64,000 nt of DNA, from positions 63,339,591 to 63,403,590 of the forward strand of contig NC_067195.1 of the NCBI RefSeq assembly GCF_000699445.3, in the 5' to 3' direction. Each line of letters opens with the position of its first letter. Positions within the stretch are counted from its first letter, which is position 1. Shown here piece by piece: positions 24,174-35,759 of this stretch. The notes below the pieces were generated by a model. It had not been told where the DNA came from. It made no database searches and worked only from the letters and a program-made list of their open reading frames with translations. The stretch is from Schistosoma haematobium (taxonomy: Eukaryota; Platyhelminthes; Trematoda; Strigeidida; Schistosomatidae). The position numbers and the translations under genes are program-made.

Positions 24174-25260
24174 ATTTTTTTGCAAGTATTATTTCTCGTC
24201 TCTATCTTTATCCTCAGATTTTGGTGAATTTTCTTTGTAAACTTGTTTCACATCCAAACTATTAAATGACAAATATATTGACCTGGCTTCAGCTTACTGA
24301 CCGTCGATGTACCTTAATTTTATTATAAATAAGTATTTTTCAACAGCTGTTCCTTAGTTAGGAAATACCAGAGTTTCGCCTGCCATTTGTGTCAACACAT
24401 ATCACATTAAAACCAAATACCTAAGACTCTGATAAGTAGTCTGTATCATGAAAACTGCTTTCACAACGCGTTTTTATTACAATAAAATCTATGTAAATCA
24501 TTTTGATATTTTTCAATATTTCGGTTTAACATAGAGTGAAAAACACGGTTTTGATCAGCTCATAGATCCGATTCGGTCATCTAGAGACTGTGGACTTCCA
24601 AATAATTCCAGACAGATTATATTTTAATTAGCCGAGATACTACAAAGTGAATGTATTGTGTTTCATTTCATAAATACCGTCACATAGTGACTCGAAACAC
24701 ACGTGAAATATCAAACCACTTCCGTGATGTCTGTTCATTACAAAAGGACTAATTCAACAAGACAATAGACACAAGTAAGAAATCCGAAATATATTCTCAT
24801 TTTTCTGTTTGGAAATCGGTCATTTATTTTGCTTCGCGTTCATATAAATATGAATTGAATGAATGTGGTTAGTGTTTGTAATTATTAAGATACGGAAATG
24901 ATGAGATGTGTCTCCATGTTTCTATTAACTCTTCTGCTCACTATTCAGGTCATTCCGGGTAAGTGAGTTATGGCTATAATAATTGTCAACAAATAAATTT
25001 GTTGTCGATCCATTAAATCGAATGAATTCCCTATATAATTTAGTTTGTTGGACCGTTGATCATACACATGTTAGTATCACTACCGACATTTAATCTGGTT
25101 CATGACTGTCCGTATCTGCTTTCTGTTTGTATAGAATTGACTAGTATGATTTATTTACATTATTTGAAGTTTTATTTTCTATACAGAAACAGAGCATTTA
25201 CTATGTGATCGTCAGTGTCACAATTCTGTTAAATAGATTATACCAGGATCATCAAGATTC
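24174..25260. repeat. Right arm of 1087-bp inverted repeat
   Basis: Inverted partner of 22253-23339. It contains the promoter, exon 1 and first part of intron 1 of the plus-strand secreted gene. After 25260 the similarity stops abruptly. Confidence 0.95.
24843..24850 (+). promoter_or_regulatory. TATA box of the plus-strand secreted gene
   Basis: TATAAATA 48 nt before the start codon at 24898; the mirror of 22663-22670. Confidence 0.6.
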
Positions 25261-28200
25261 ATGTGCTTGTACTTGATGTTTGCATTTTTTTTAGATTATT
25301 GGACTATTCATACTGCATCTTTTGGATATCCTCTAATTTGTAATTAAATTTTGTTTTTTCGTACGGTTTTACTCTTTATATGTGCAACACGTGAAATCTT
25401 CAACGTTGTCTCTACATGCGGACACCTGACTTTTTGGTTTTCTCACTTCTTTCAACTTTCTTGTCTGTTAGATTTGAAGATTAGACCTTTATATCGATTT
25501 ATTTCATCAAACATAAATTTTATGTCAGGTTTATATTTTCCTACACTATTTAGATGAGAGAAGTCCTTGGGTGCTACTTCTATGTTGGGTGGGTTCAGTG
25601 AGGCTGGTCGGTTCAAGAGTTCTTTGAAGTGTTCTACCCACCTATTTTGCTGTTCTTCGATGTTGGTGATTACTTTGCCTTCCTTGGTTTTCACTGGTTG
25701 TTCCGGTTTACGATAATTTCCAGTTTCTTAGTTGTATCATACAATTGTCTTATGTTTCCTTTTCTTGTAGCCTTTTCCACCGTCATTGCTAGATCTTACA
25801 CATATTTACGTTTGTCGGTTCTGATGCTTCTCTTATATTGTTTAATTCTGTGTATTCAGCCTGTGCCTTGGCTTTCTCTGCTCTTGCTCGGCTGGTATTG
25901 ATTGCTGCTTTCTTGTTCCTTCTTTGTTGAATCATATCCAATGTATCAACAGTAACCCATTCCTTGGGATGGTGCTTCTTGTGGCCCAGAACCTCATGAC
26001 ACGTTGAAATGATCGCCTTCTTTATCACTTTCCAGTTGTTCTCTATAGTAGTTCCCTCTCCATTGAGTAGATTGCGAAAGGCTTGGAACCTGTTGCTGAG
26101 GGCTATTCGTAGAGTCTGTCAAAACCCCGTTGTCCAGTGCTTCTTAAGTTTCAGTTTCATCTTGGCGACCAGCAGATGATGATCTGAGACAATATCAGCT
26201 CCTCTCTTGATTCTCACTTCCTACATCGTCCTTCTGAAATTTTTTTAATGCAGATATTGTTGATTTTGTTCTGTGCAGTGTGATCCGGTGAAATCCATGT
26301 GGCTTTGTGTATGCGGTTATGTGAAAATATGGTGCCGCCTATGATCACTTTATTGAAGGCACATAGGTTTGCAAATTTCTCACATTTTCGTTTCTTTCTC
26401 CCAGTCCGTGTCGTCCCATGATGTCTTCATATCTAGTATTGTCCGTTCCAACCTTGGCATTGAAATCTCCCATCAGAATGGTCAGGTCCTTTGTTGGGCA
26501 TTTCTCAACGATTAACTGCAGCTTATCATAGAATTGATCCTTAACATGTTCATTGTAGTCGTTGTTAGGCACATAGCATTGGGTGATGTTCATTGAAATA
26601 CCCTCTTTCTTTGTTTTGAACGAGGCTTTGATGATCCTTGGTCCATGAGATTCCCATCCTATAAGTGCATTTTGCGCTTGTTTGGACAGCATCAATGCAA
26701 CTCCTTGTGTATGTGGTGCATTTTCTTCTTCATGGCTGGAGTATAAAAGAAGCCCCCTGAAGCTAGTCTTTGTCGCCCAACTTTCGTACAATGTGTTTCA
26801 CTGATCCCAAGCACCACCAGGTTGTATCTGTACATTTCTGCAGTAATTTGGATGACTTCCACTTTGTACGAGTGTTCCATGTACCTAAATCAATGGTTGC
26901 TCTGGTTGTCAAAAGAGCCATCAGCCTCGAGAATTCCGAAGGAACTTGGCTCTCAGCATGAAACGTCATAACTCTTCTAAATGATGACCTTCTGACTCCC
27001 AGGGTAGGGTTTAAATGGTTTGAATAATTTTTCCTGGTTAGCGTTTTTTAGCGAGTTAGTTTTCTACGGGATGGGGTCGCTAACCTCATGCCCGACCCTC
27101 CTCCTTTATCCGGGCTTGGAATCAGCAATAGCCCCAGAGGGGCACCAGGCTGAGTTAGAATTTTCACTAACAGAATATTAATTATTTCATCCTCAGTAAT
27201 GTTCATTTTTAGGATGATGTTAAACTATTATTTACTTTGCAAACACAGCATTTCCTTTAATAATTGTAGAATAAGCTTATATAATAATACGCGATTTGAT
27301 GAACAGTAACTTAAGTTTTCTATGAATGGTTTAAACTAATATTCATACATTTTATTTTACCACATTTCTCCCTTTAATGCCAAAATCACTTCTGCAGCAA
27401 GGACACTATCCCCCTTCGATTTTCACATAAATGGAAGTGATTTAATTTTAACACGGAATGATTACTTCTCATTTGTAAATCCTGATGGATTAGTCATCAA
27501 AACTGATACAGGATTCACAGCCAATACCTCATTGTTAAGCGACATCGTCATTCCATTAAGAACTTGTCCTACAAAAATAGTGCTGAATGGTTATCAAGCT
27601 TTTGGATCCGAACCAATTACACTAACTGAAATAACTCCATTCGTCTTAAAATGTAAGTCAAATGTACAGTGTATTGTGCGCTTCTCCATTTTATTTTATT
27701 CATTAATTATTAACTGATGGTATACTGAATATATTGCGATGTTCCAAAACAAGTGTCGATTTCCTCTTATTTGAACAAATGGTTTCTGTTTTTCTTGAAC
27801 CAACTGTTCCTTCTTTTTAATGAAACAATGATCTAATCATCAACTGTCTACAGTGTGTGAGTTTCATTTTATACAGGTTCGTGAGTTAAAGAATATATTC
27901 CAATCGGATCGAGCGTGTGAAGAGATTAACAGTCATTCATTGAAGTATTTACAAACATTTGAAGAAAAATACAACGTGGTTTCCTAAAGCCTGTCTCCGT
28001 TGATTCTAGATTCACAGTATGAAAGTGTGTTTATCCTTCATTTTGAAATGTTTGTTAACTATTACATCCGTCTCATTAATTTGTAATTTTAGCTGAAAAC
28101 TTTCCTGTTGCACAAAACTTAAGCATTCAATTGTTACAAAATACGAATAATAGAATAATTCACTTAAATTGGACGCTAAACACAAACAAGGGGATTTTGT

Positions 28201-31200
28201 GCCCCCACAAAATACTAGCTTTCACTGAAACTGATGACAAGAGATGTGAATATGAAACACAACACAACTATTATGAATTCGACTCACTGGAACTAAACAA
28301 GACGTATAAACTTGGGGTAGTGGTGAGGTCTTTACAAAATAGCAGCTTCAACTTTGAAAAGTTTGTGAACTATTCAACCTGTAAGTATTTACTCATCCAT
28401 CTTTAAATCTCACTTGATGTTCCTAGAATCTTCTGATATCACCTAAATAATCCTCTTACCATAACTTTCCAATTAGCTGATTCCACCTCGTTTATCAAAA
28501 CAATATTAGTTCAACTTGATTCGACGCTTCGAAAATCGCAAGCATAAATCGAATATTTTTTCTGAAAAGTACATATGACTGGCTTTAAATTACACATAAG
28601 GACTATCTTATCTCTTTGCTAAAGAGAACAATATAGTCCTAGAGCACAAATGTATTCATCATATACCTGGCTAGTTTCATAAAATCACTTATTCGCTTAC
28701 CAATAATAACGTTTCTGTAAATTTTCTTTTTGTACCGACTCCACTTCCTATTTCTCACACTAATTAACAGACACAAGCATCATAAACAAACAGTGTTCAA
28801 CTTTTAAACTCGTTAACTATTTCATATGGTTATAGATTGTAGTTATATGAAAAATTATTTCCGATACATTGACAAATCTTAAATCTTAAAGAACAATACA
28901 AACATGAAACAGTCTTCAAGAAAGCTCACATTAAAAGTTGAAAGTAGAAAAATGCTTCTTCAAATATTGTATGTTAATGACTGTGTGTTCAGTCAGCGTA
29001 ACTCAACTATGTAGTTTTCAACTTTTGTGCTATTGAGAATGTTACCTACAAAAAAAACAGACCACTTAAAATCTATTTCATACAAACATATTATTACTGT
29101 TATTTAAGTTTGTTGAGACAGCTTATCATTTACATCCCAATGTAATATTTAATTGTTCTACTAAATGTCACCACAAATCGGCAGCAATTCGTTTAAAGTA
29201 ATGTTTACATTTCGTTCTTTATCTTCTGTTTGTTTGTTTATTTTAGATCCGATACCAAAAATGATTTGTCCAGGACCACAAAGTAATTTATTATGTCGTT
29301 TTACGTTACATAATTTCGAAGGTTACAAGTAATCGTAAAATAAATTTATTTTATTTTAACTTAAGAACAATAAAAAGTTTGTTGGAATGGTGCATAATTA
29401 AAATAGAGAGTTTTATTGGATACGACCACTAAGTTATGTGTGGTGTCATACAATTTGTCCAACCTCACCAAGTATACGTCGAGTTATTCGGGAACATAGT
29501 TCTTAGAATTTCATTCATGTTTCGTTTATCCTTACCGATCAATAGCCTTATTCACGTAAATGTAGAAAAGCGGCACACAATCCTTAAAATTGTATGTTTT
29601 CATTGAATTATTAAATACAAGCACTTACTTGTTCACATTATAGTGACTTATTAAAGATGTGCCGTAAGGTCTTGTCATTGCATATAAATATACTGAAAGG
29701 ATGTATTTGGCCTAAATCGCTGTTGTACACAAAACTCTTCAATCCAAGGTTGACATAAGTCGCTGATTCAGTAGATTCTGGTTTGCATACGTTTATTGAG
29801 ATCTAGACAATACTATGTTTGTACTGTAATAGTGAGAATTCATAATAACAGAGTAATTTGGACCTCAATTAATAGTTCAAGGAAGTACCGTTACACTGAC
29901 TACTTTGCTTGATGTTTCATCAAATAGTAAATGGATTTACTGTAATATTCAGTTAGAATCAAAATCTACAGTTCTCTAGAGAGTTTAATCAGTGAATATC
30001 TCTATGCCTATCTATATCGAAGCAACAAATAATCATTTGCTAGTAGATGAGCGATATTCTGAAAGTAAATTTCTATTTGACTTTGATGTTTATCATTTTA
30101 GGTTTACTTGTGGTAAACGGTTTGCAGGTAAAACATCTACCAAAAGTAATGGCTCATGTAGTAAGTTGGAATGGTTTACCTAGTCAATTCAGAAAATGTT
30201 TCAGTCATTATACGGTGATTCAACATGAAAAAAGGAATGGAACGACTTATCTTCAAATGATTCGGTCAATATGGCATTTCAACAATATAATATACAACAT
30301 AAATGAGGGTAGTACTTATGAATATGGTGTCAGAGTATTTTACAGGAATGAGGCTTATGCGGAAGTCAGTCAACTAGTACCAATTTCATCAGTATCTTTA
30401 CGGTCAAAAGGTAAACTGTTTTTGGTTTTGAATAATTATATGGACCTGATTTCAATCTGAGCTAACATCAAAGAGATATAAGATTATGTTGATAATGTGG
30501 TCTATTTATACAAATATATCTGTTTATATCTATTTTCAAATTATATTTCATTAGTGAGAAAAAACATTAAATATCTTTCACTTGAATAATACTTGATATA
30601 TATATAATTTTAACTCGTCAGTTCTCTTGTGTGGTTATCATTTATTTTAATCAATATTCAATATTTTAACTAAACTTGATAGATATTCATATATTTGATG
30701 TTATATCATTGAAGAACACAGAAAACTTCATCTCTGGAATAACTTTTGAAGTGAAACTGGTTACTATTGAGTTGATTAGTTTTTTTCTGGAAAATACAAC
30801 ATTCCGGTGTTAAATAAAATACTTTGATTGAAGGAGGTTGATTATGAATACAGTAGTCTTGAGTACTGTTAGAGGTATGAGGGCGGTTATCACTTCCCGG
30901 TTGCCCACACCATGGAGGGGTTCTTCTAGAGGTACCTGAAAAGGAAATTGGATTACAGGTGGTCTTAGTGACCTGGGAGCGTGACCGCAGTGCCCAAGGG
31001 ACAACTGCTTGAGGTCGGTCACACGCGACCTTTTTATGGGTGATTTTTGTGTTAGCTCCGTACTTGTTGAGACCTGACCGCCGGAGACGGATATCCGTGG
31101 GATAAAGTGAGGTGTGCAGCATCGCTGTCATGCCGGTTGTCTGAAGGAAATACCTTACTGCTGTCACACCTCTGTACAGTCATCAGTACGACTTCGCTTT

Positions 31201-34015
31201 CGGACCTTGGGTTTGTTGCCTTTAGTCTCACCGCTCTTCAACCGACCTGTCTGACATGGTAGGACGTTGAGGAACAGTTGTTCCAGCCAGTATAGTTCGG
31301 TTGCTTCATCATGATAGGCAAGCCCGACCACCACGTCAAGGTAGCAACAACGATCGGGAAATACTTTGATGAAAAAGTAGAAACAGTTATCCACTAATGG
31401 GATGTGTCACTTGTCATCATTCAATAAATGGATTGATGTTCAACTGTTTATAATTTTATCTTCACTCAATTTTCAATAAAACTCAATGAGATAGGTAATA
31501 GTATTTGAAGCATCCAGTAATGTAAAATTCCTCAAATCTATCTAGCACGTACTCTGGTAGTTATAAATAGATCGATTTGGGATGATTAGAAAACTGTGTG
31601 AACCTAGGTAAAAGTATTGTATTGAAATATATGATTGTTTACAAAACGTTCATTAGTTTCGATAAACACTCCATATTACATTTGTCTAACATCATTCGTT
31701 AACTCTGACATTAAACTAGATGGGCCTCACATAGTACATAGTCTTACTGAGTTTTCGACAGTTTTATTCTAAAGCTATCAACAACTAAAAGTCATAATCT
31801 GAGAAATCAAACAAGTGGCCGATGATGAAGATTACGAACAGATTAAATAGGTAAAAGTTTCGCGATGTTGTGAGGTAATTGTAATTAAAAAGCAAATTGG
31901 ATAACCTTCAGTTTTAGCGTCATCTTACCACGAAAATGGTATTTTATGCGTTAAAAATAAAAACTGAAAATCAAACGCTAAAACACGATTATTCATGCAC
32001 AATTCAAAGTATAGTTTAATACTTTGAATGGATATAACAAACATTGATTTAAGTTTAAAAGGAATAACAATGGCCAGAATATCTAAGCATGTGTAATTTC
32101 ATCATTAAATTCTATGAATTATGTTTGAATAAAAATGGAACCTATACTACTACAAATTAAATATCAAACTGAAAACACTGTCATCGATATAAAGTATGAT
32201 TACTTTTTATGCGGTACTGAATGTTATCAATATTGTGCTCAGATGAAAATTTCTTGTGATGTAATTCACTGCACGTCTCTTAAACACTCTAAAACTTTAC
32301 TTAATTACTGTATTTTCTAACTGCTAGTGCCATTTCATCAGTTTTTTATACTTTTTTAAATTACATAGAATGTCCTTGCGAATTTGAAGAACAGAGAGAT
32401 AAGAAATGGAAAATAACAAGTTAGTCTTACATACTAGAAGTTCATTGTGTTCGTATTCTGGGATTCTGTTGAATTAACTGTATCTCAGTGATTGTTGGTT
32501 TTGCATTGAATTCTTTGTTAAATAGGTACATGAATTCATCTAAACACCACTGAACGAATGATTTTTAATTTTAGAAAAAATCGTTCGAAAGTACTACTCA
32601 CTAAACAATAGTGTTTATTATGGAGAAACTCCCCTCAAAGTATTTACAACTATGATACCTATGAATCTGTGCTTAAATCAAATATTCATTGATTTGTTAT
32701 CTTACATTAAATGACTACATTATTTATGTCTTACATTACTATGCAAAACACAACAGTTAGGAAGTAGAGTACACATAAAATTGTTACTATCACTTAGTGT
32801 AAAGATATTTGTAAAGTAACAAGTATAATATTTCTGTCAATGTCATGTAAGTGCTCGATACAACCCTTCAATGGCAAAATATTACTTTCATAATAAATAT
32901 CGTTAATTTTGATCCAATGTGAAGTATTATATACGAGTTGAACTTACACAGTTTGATTTCAGATTTGTTGTCAACGTCTTATTCATGAATTTCAACAAAA
33001 ATATCAAATGATGTAATAATTTATGTCAGTTCTCACTAAAAATTTTAATTCAAAACGATTCATCACATTGATGTAACAACGGCAATACTGAAATCAGTCA
33101 ATTAGGAACGATATCTTCCAAATAGTGTTCATTGAAACATTGGACTTTGATTTATATCAACTTCCCACTCCTTGAATGGAACAACGATATGGATCAAAGG
33201 ATAATTGAAGAGCTTTGAGCTAGAAAAGCTGTACAGATTACAATTTCAACCTTTATTTACGAATGTTTCGTATTCACATTAAAGTAGTACCAAATTTGTT
33301 GACATGTATGTGAAATGTTTATAGGATATGAAAAATCCTTCATCTTTACATTAGACATTAATTGTATCACAGTTAGTAGGATTTATGAAAATAAGCTTAA
33401 GGTATCTTGCCACATATTAGCAAAACATACCCGAAACTATGAATGGACTGAGGCTGTCCCAAAAAAACGAAAAATCAGTTAATCAGCAAAAAAAACTTAG
33501 TGACGGTACTATGTATGTTTTCTAACGACAGCTGTTGGAACACAAATGATCATGAAACGACAATAATTTCGAATTGAATAAATGTGTACGCTTCAAACCC
33601 AAATGAAAAGTTAGATGATGAACCAAATATACTGTGAACTCTTCTATCTCAATGAATAATGAGTCGATTTATGTTTTGACTCAATACCTTGACGTTATCT
33701 AACATTTCAAAAGCATTTATGAGGAGAAAAAATGTTCTAATAGAATGTAATAACTGCCCACAATAAAGATGTTTTAAATGATGACTACACATATGAATTT
33801 TTAATTTATGTCCATTATATGTTTATCCATATGCACAATATATAAAACATGTTTTCTGATCGATTGCAGTATCGCTGGTCCACGAAGACCAAAACAACAC
33901 ATCTGCAGACGTGGAACATGTCATTCTTAAAAGCCTAACAGACGTGGAAATTCAAAACAGGACTTTTAAACTAACTATTCTCGACAGGAAAATAGTCATG
34001 CGTCAAATTAGATAA
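24898..34015 (+). CDS. Secreted fibronectin-III domain protein, plus-strand member of a divergent pair
   Basis: Six exons: 24898-24958, 27398-27652, 28093-28380, 29247-29282, 30102-30410, 33870-34015. All donors are GT (GTAAGT three times, GTAATT, GTAAAC), all acceptors AG, and every junction is phase 1. The total of 1095 nt gives 364 residues, stop TAA at 34013. Residues 1-20 are a hydrophobic signal peptide ending QVIP. Residues 21-105 are a beta-rich domain (LSDIVIPLRTC). Residues 106-201 are an FN3 domain (IIHLNWTL, LNKTYKLGVVVRSL). A 12-residue micro-exon follows, then a second FN3 domain at about 214-316 (HVVSWNGLP, GSTYEYGVRVFY). The tail is basic, with no membrane segment. Several NxS/T sites fit secretion. 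Function unknown. Extra small exons in the 3.5-kb last intron cannot be excluded. Confidence 0.7.
25557..27150 (-). pseudogene. RTE-type retrotransposon relic in intron 1
   Basis: Minus strand in intron 1 of the plus-strand gene. The leader at about 27130-26960 resembles that at 5060-5420. The endonuclease follows in two or three frames: TTRATIDLGTWNTR (26969-26763), ALIGWESHGPRIIKASFKTK, then DLTILMGDFNAKVGTDNTRY and IMGRHGLGERNEN (26791-26345). Next comes the linker ([13 protein letters not shown] near 26000), then [20 protein letters not shown] at 25694-25560, where it ends before the RT core. Close to the copy at 48.4 kb but disabled by frameshifts and loss of the 3' part. Confidence 0.85.
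29247..29282 (+). CDS. 36-nt symmetric micro-exon of the plus-strand secreted gene
   Basis: Acceptor TATTTTAG, 36 nt reading PIPKMICPGPQ in phase 1, donor GTAATT. It matches the micro-exon at 18391-18426 in length, phase, order and Cys-Pro. Confidence 0.6.
30770..31395 (-). repeat. Unclassified GC-richer dispersed repeat
   Basis: A block clearly richer in G+C than its surroundings, in the last intron of the plus-strand gene. The minus strand has open frames 31394-31164 (VVVGLAYHDEATELYWLEQL, basic tail RKRSRTDD) and 31167-30706, neither with a domain I recognise. Its base composition marks it as an insertion; I cannot name the family. Confidence 0.5.
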
Positions 34016-34700
34016 CTTGTGACGGCACTGAGGAATGCTAGTATTTATATATTCATTCAATTATAATCATATTTTGACCATTTATTGTCAACATTCTAAG
34101 TACCATCTCAGTATTTTGGTTTTACACAATATTTCAATAAATGCTTTTACATAACAAACCTTTAAATCTGATACTAACTATCAAAGTATTTTAACTCTCA
34201 CTATAATTCAACATGCAACAAACTACGCTTAATTAGAAAATCTGCAACTATCTTACTTTCATTGATTTGTTAATGTCACTTTCAGTTTATTACCTTTTTA
34301 TATATTCCCTGGGTCATTTTTACTATTCTAAAAGTTGAATTGTTGTAGATGATTTGTGACTTCCTTAAGCAATATGAAACTTCTTCTGAAAGTCCCATCT
34401 CCTCTTTGTTTTATTCATTAACGTGTTGTTGATTTTGAAATATCGTCATTTATTCGTAGTTCGATCCATTTACTTCGCTAAATTTCTAATCATATTGAAA
34501 AAAATCCCTAAATTGTTCATACCATCAAACTAGCAAATGCTTCTAAAGACATAATCTCTATCTACTTTTGTTCTATAATAAATATGTATCAACAATAACT
34601 TATTTTTTTTTGGATTAGTTAAATCAAGAACTGTCTAACTTCTTATTGTTTCACTTTTATAAGTTAAGAAATAATCATTTAATAGAAAATGATTTTTATA
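34016..34700. other. 3' flank of the plus-strand secreted gene
   Basis: No further coding signal. An AATAAA polyA signal lies at 34136-34141, about 120 nt after the stop; the rest is AT-rich. Confidence 0.5.
34136..34141 (+). promoter_or_regulatory. PolyA signal of the plus-strand secreted gene
   Basis: AATAAA, 120 nt after the TAA at 34013-34015. Confidence 0.55.
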
Positions 34701-34715
34701 TATGTATACATATAT

Positions 34716-35750
34716 AAGCGAATAATATTCTTTTCAATTATATCCCTATCAGGTTTTACTCTAGTATACAGTAATATTCATATGCATATACGAAGTTGTC
34801 AAACCAAACAAGGTTGGGAAAGGATATCGTCAAAACAATACACAGCTTCGTTCTATCACACTTGATCGATATCGGTCATGTTGTAGCTAGAAATATATCA
34901 TTTTAAATAATTTGTCGTATTCCAACTAGTATTCTTTATGGGTATCTATTTAATCTCTCACACACTGTAGAAGCTATAGGAATTCGAGTTACCAATACAA
35001 GTCTTTGTATTCTTATGAAATTCGCAACACCTTTATCTCTTCCTTGGTTGAATTAGCTTTAATAAGAGATTATAATTATCATTATTTTCCATGGTCTCTG
35101 TTCGTCTATCTTTCTTTACACACCTTGTTTTCAAACACACACTCCGTTGCTCAATTATCTGAAACCCTCTTATTACGTAATCTTTTGGTTTTCATGAATG
35201 TTATTTCAACACCTATATTTTTCAAGTCATTGACCTAGTTTTCATCATCAAACGATAATTCAAGCCTTCGTTATTCTTATCACAACCAGTACACCTGTTA
35301 TCACACTGTCAATTTGTACTTTTTACTTGTGTTTATGTATCAGTATGGGGAATTGTGGAGATTGTAGTATTTTAATAGCTGAATTCACGATTCATTCTAA
35401 CCTAGACCACCAATGAAAACCTGGAAAGACTAGACGACCGTTTCGTCCTAGAATGGGACTCCTGAGCAGTGCGCATCCACGGTCCCGCACGTGGTATTCG
35501 AAGCAAGGACATTAGGTCTTGTGCGCGAACACTTAACCCCTAGACCAGTGAGCTGGCCAGCATCCAACGGTGTTAATGTCCACCTTGGATCGATTCATGA
35601 TTTATTTAGTCTATTCCACTGCTATCACTGACTCATAAACTGCCTTGATTGGTTTAATAACATCGTGTATGCGTATAAATATTACTGTATATTAGTGTAA
35701 AGCCTGATGAGGATCTTATTGTAAACAATATTGTTCAATTGTAGGTGTCA
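34716..35750. repeat. Inverted PLE-like ends flanking a SINE
   Basis: 34716-34790 (AAGCGAATAATATTC, CTATCAGGTTTTACTCTAGTATACAGTAATATT) is matched in reverse by 35665-35745, and in direct orientation by 23398-23460 beside the PLE relic. The stretch between has no RT motif and no convincing gene (the frame at 35005-35238 has no recognisable domain), but contains a SINE at 35345-35610. Confidence 0.5.
35345..35610 (-). mobile_element. tRNA-like SINE with degenerate hammerhead
   Basis: On the minus strand a tRNA-like head comes first: an A-box-like TGGTCTAGGGGTTAAG (complement of 35533-35548) and a B-box-like GCTTCGAATACC (complement of 35492-35503). A hammerhead-type tail follows (GAGTCCCATTCTAGGACGAAACGG, about 35480-35415). 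The core reads CTCAGGA where CTGANGA is needed (G5 changed), so it should not cleave. The end shares ACCACCAATGAAAACCTGG with the repeats at 21134-21330 and 48265-48360. Confidence 0.6.
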
Positions 35751-35759
35751 TTATCAAGG

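Noticed and set aside
32135..32320. Open frame with several cysteines in the last intron of the plus-strand gene.
   Set aside because: No acceptor or donor in phase 1 frames it, and composition is like the surrounding AT-rich sequence.
35415..35480. Hammerhead ribozyme on the minus strand.
   Set aside because: The core reads CTCAGGA; the invariant G5 is lost, so it is kept only as part of a SINE.
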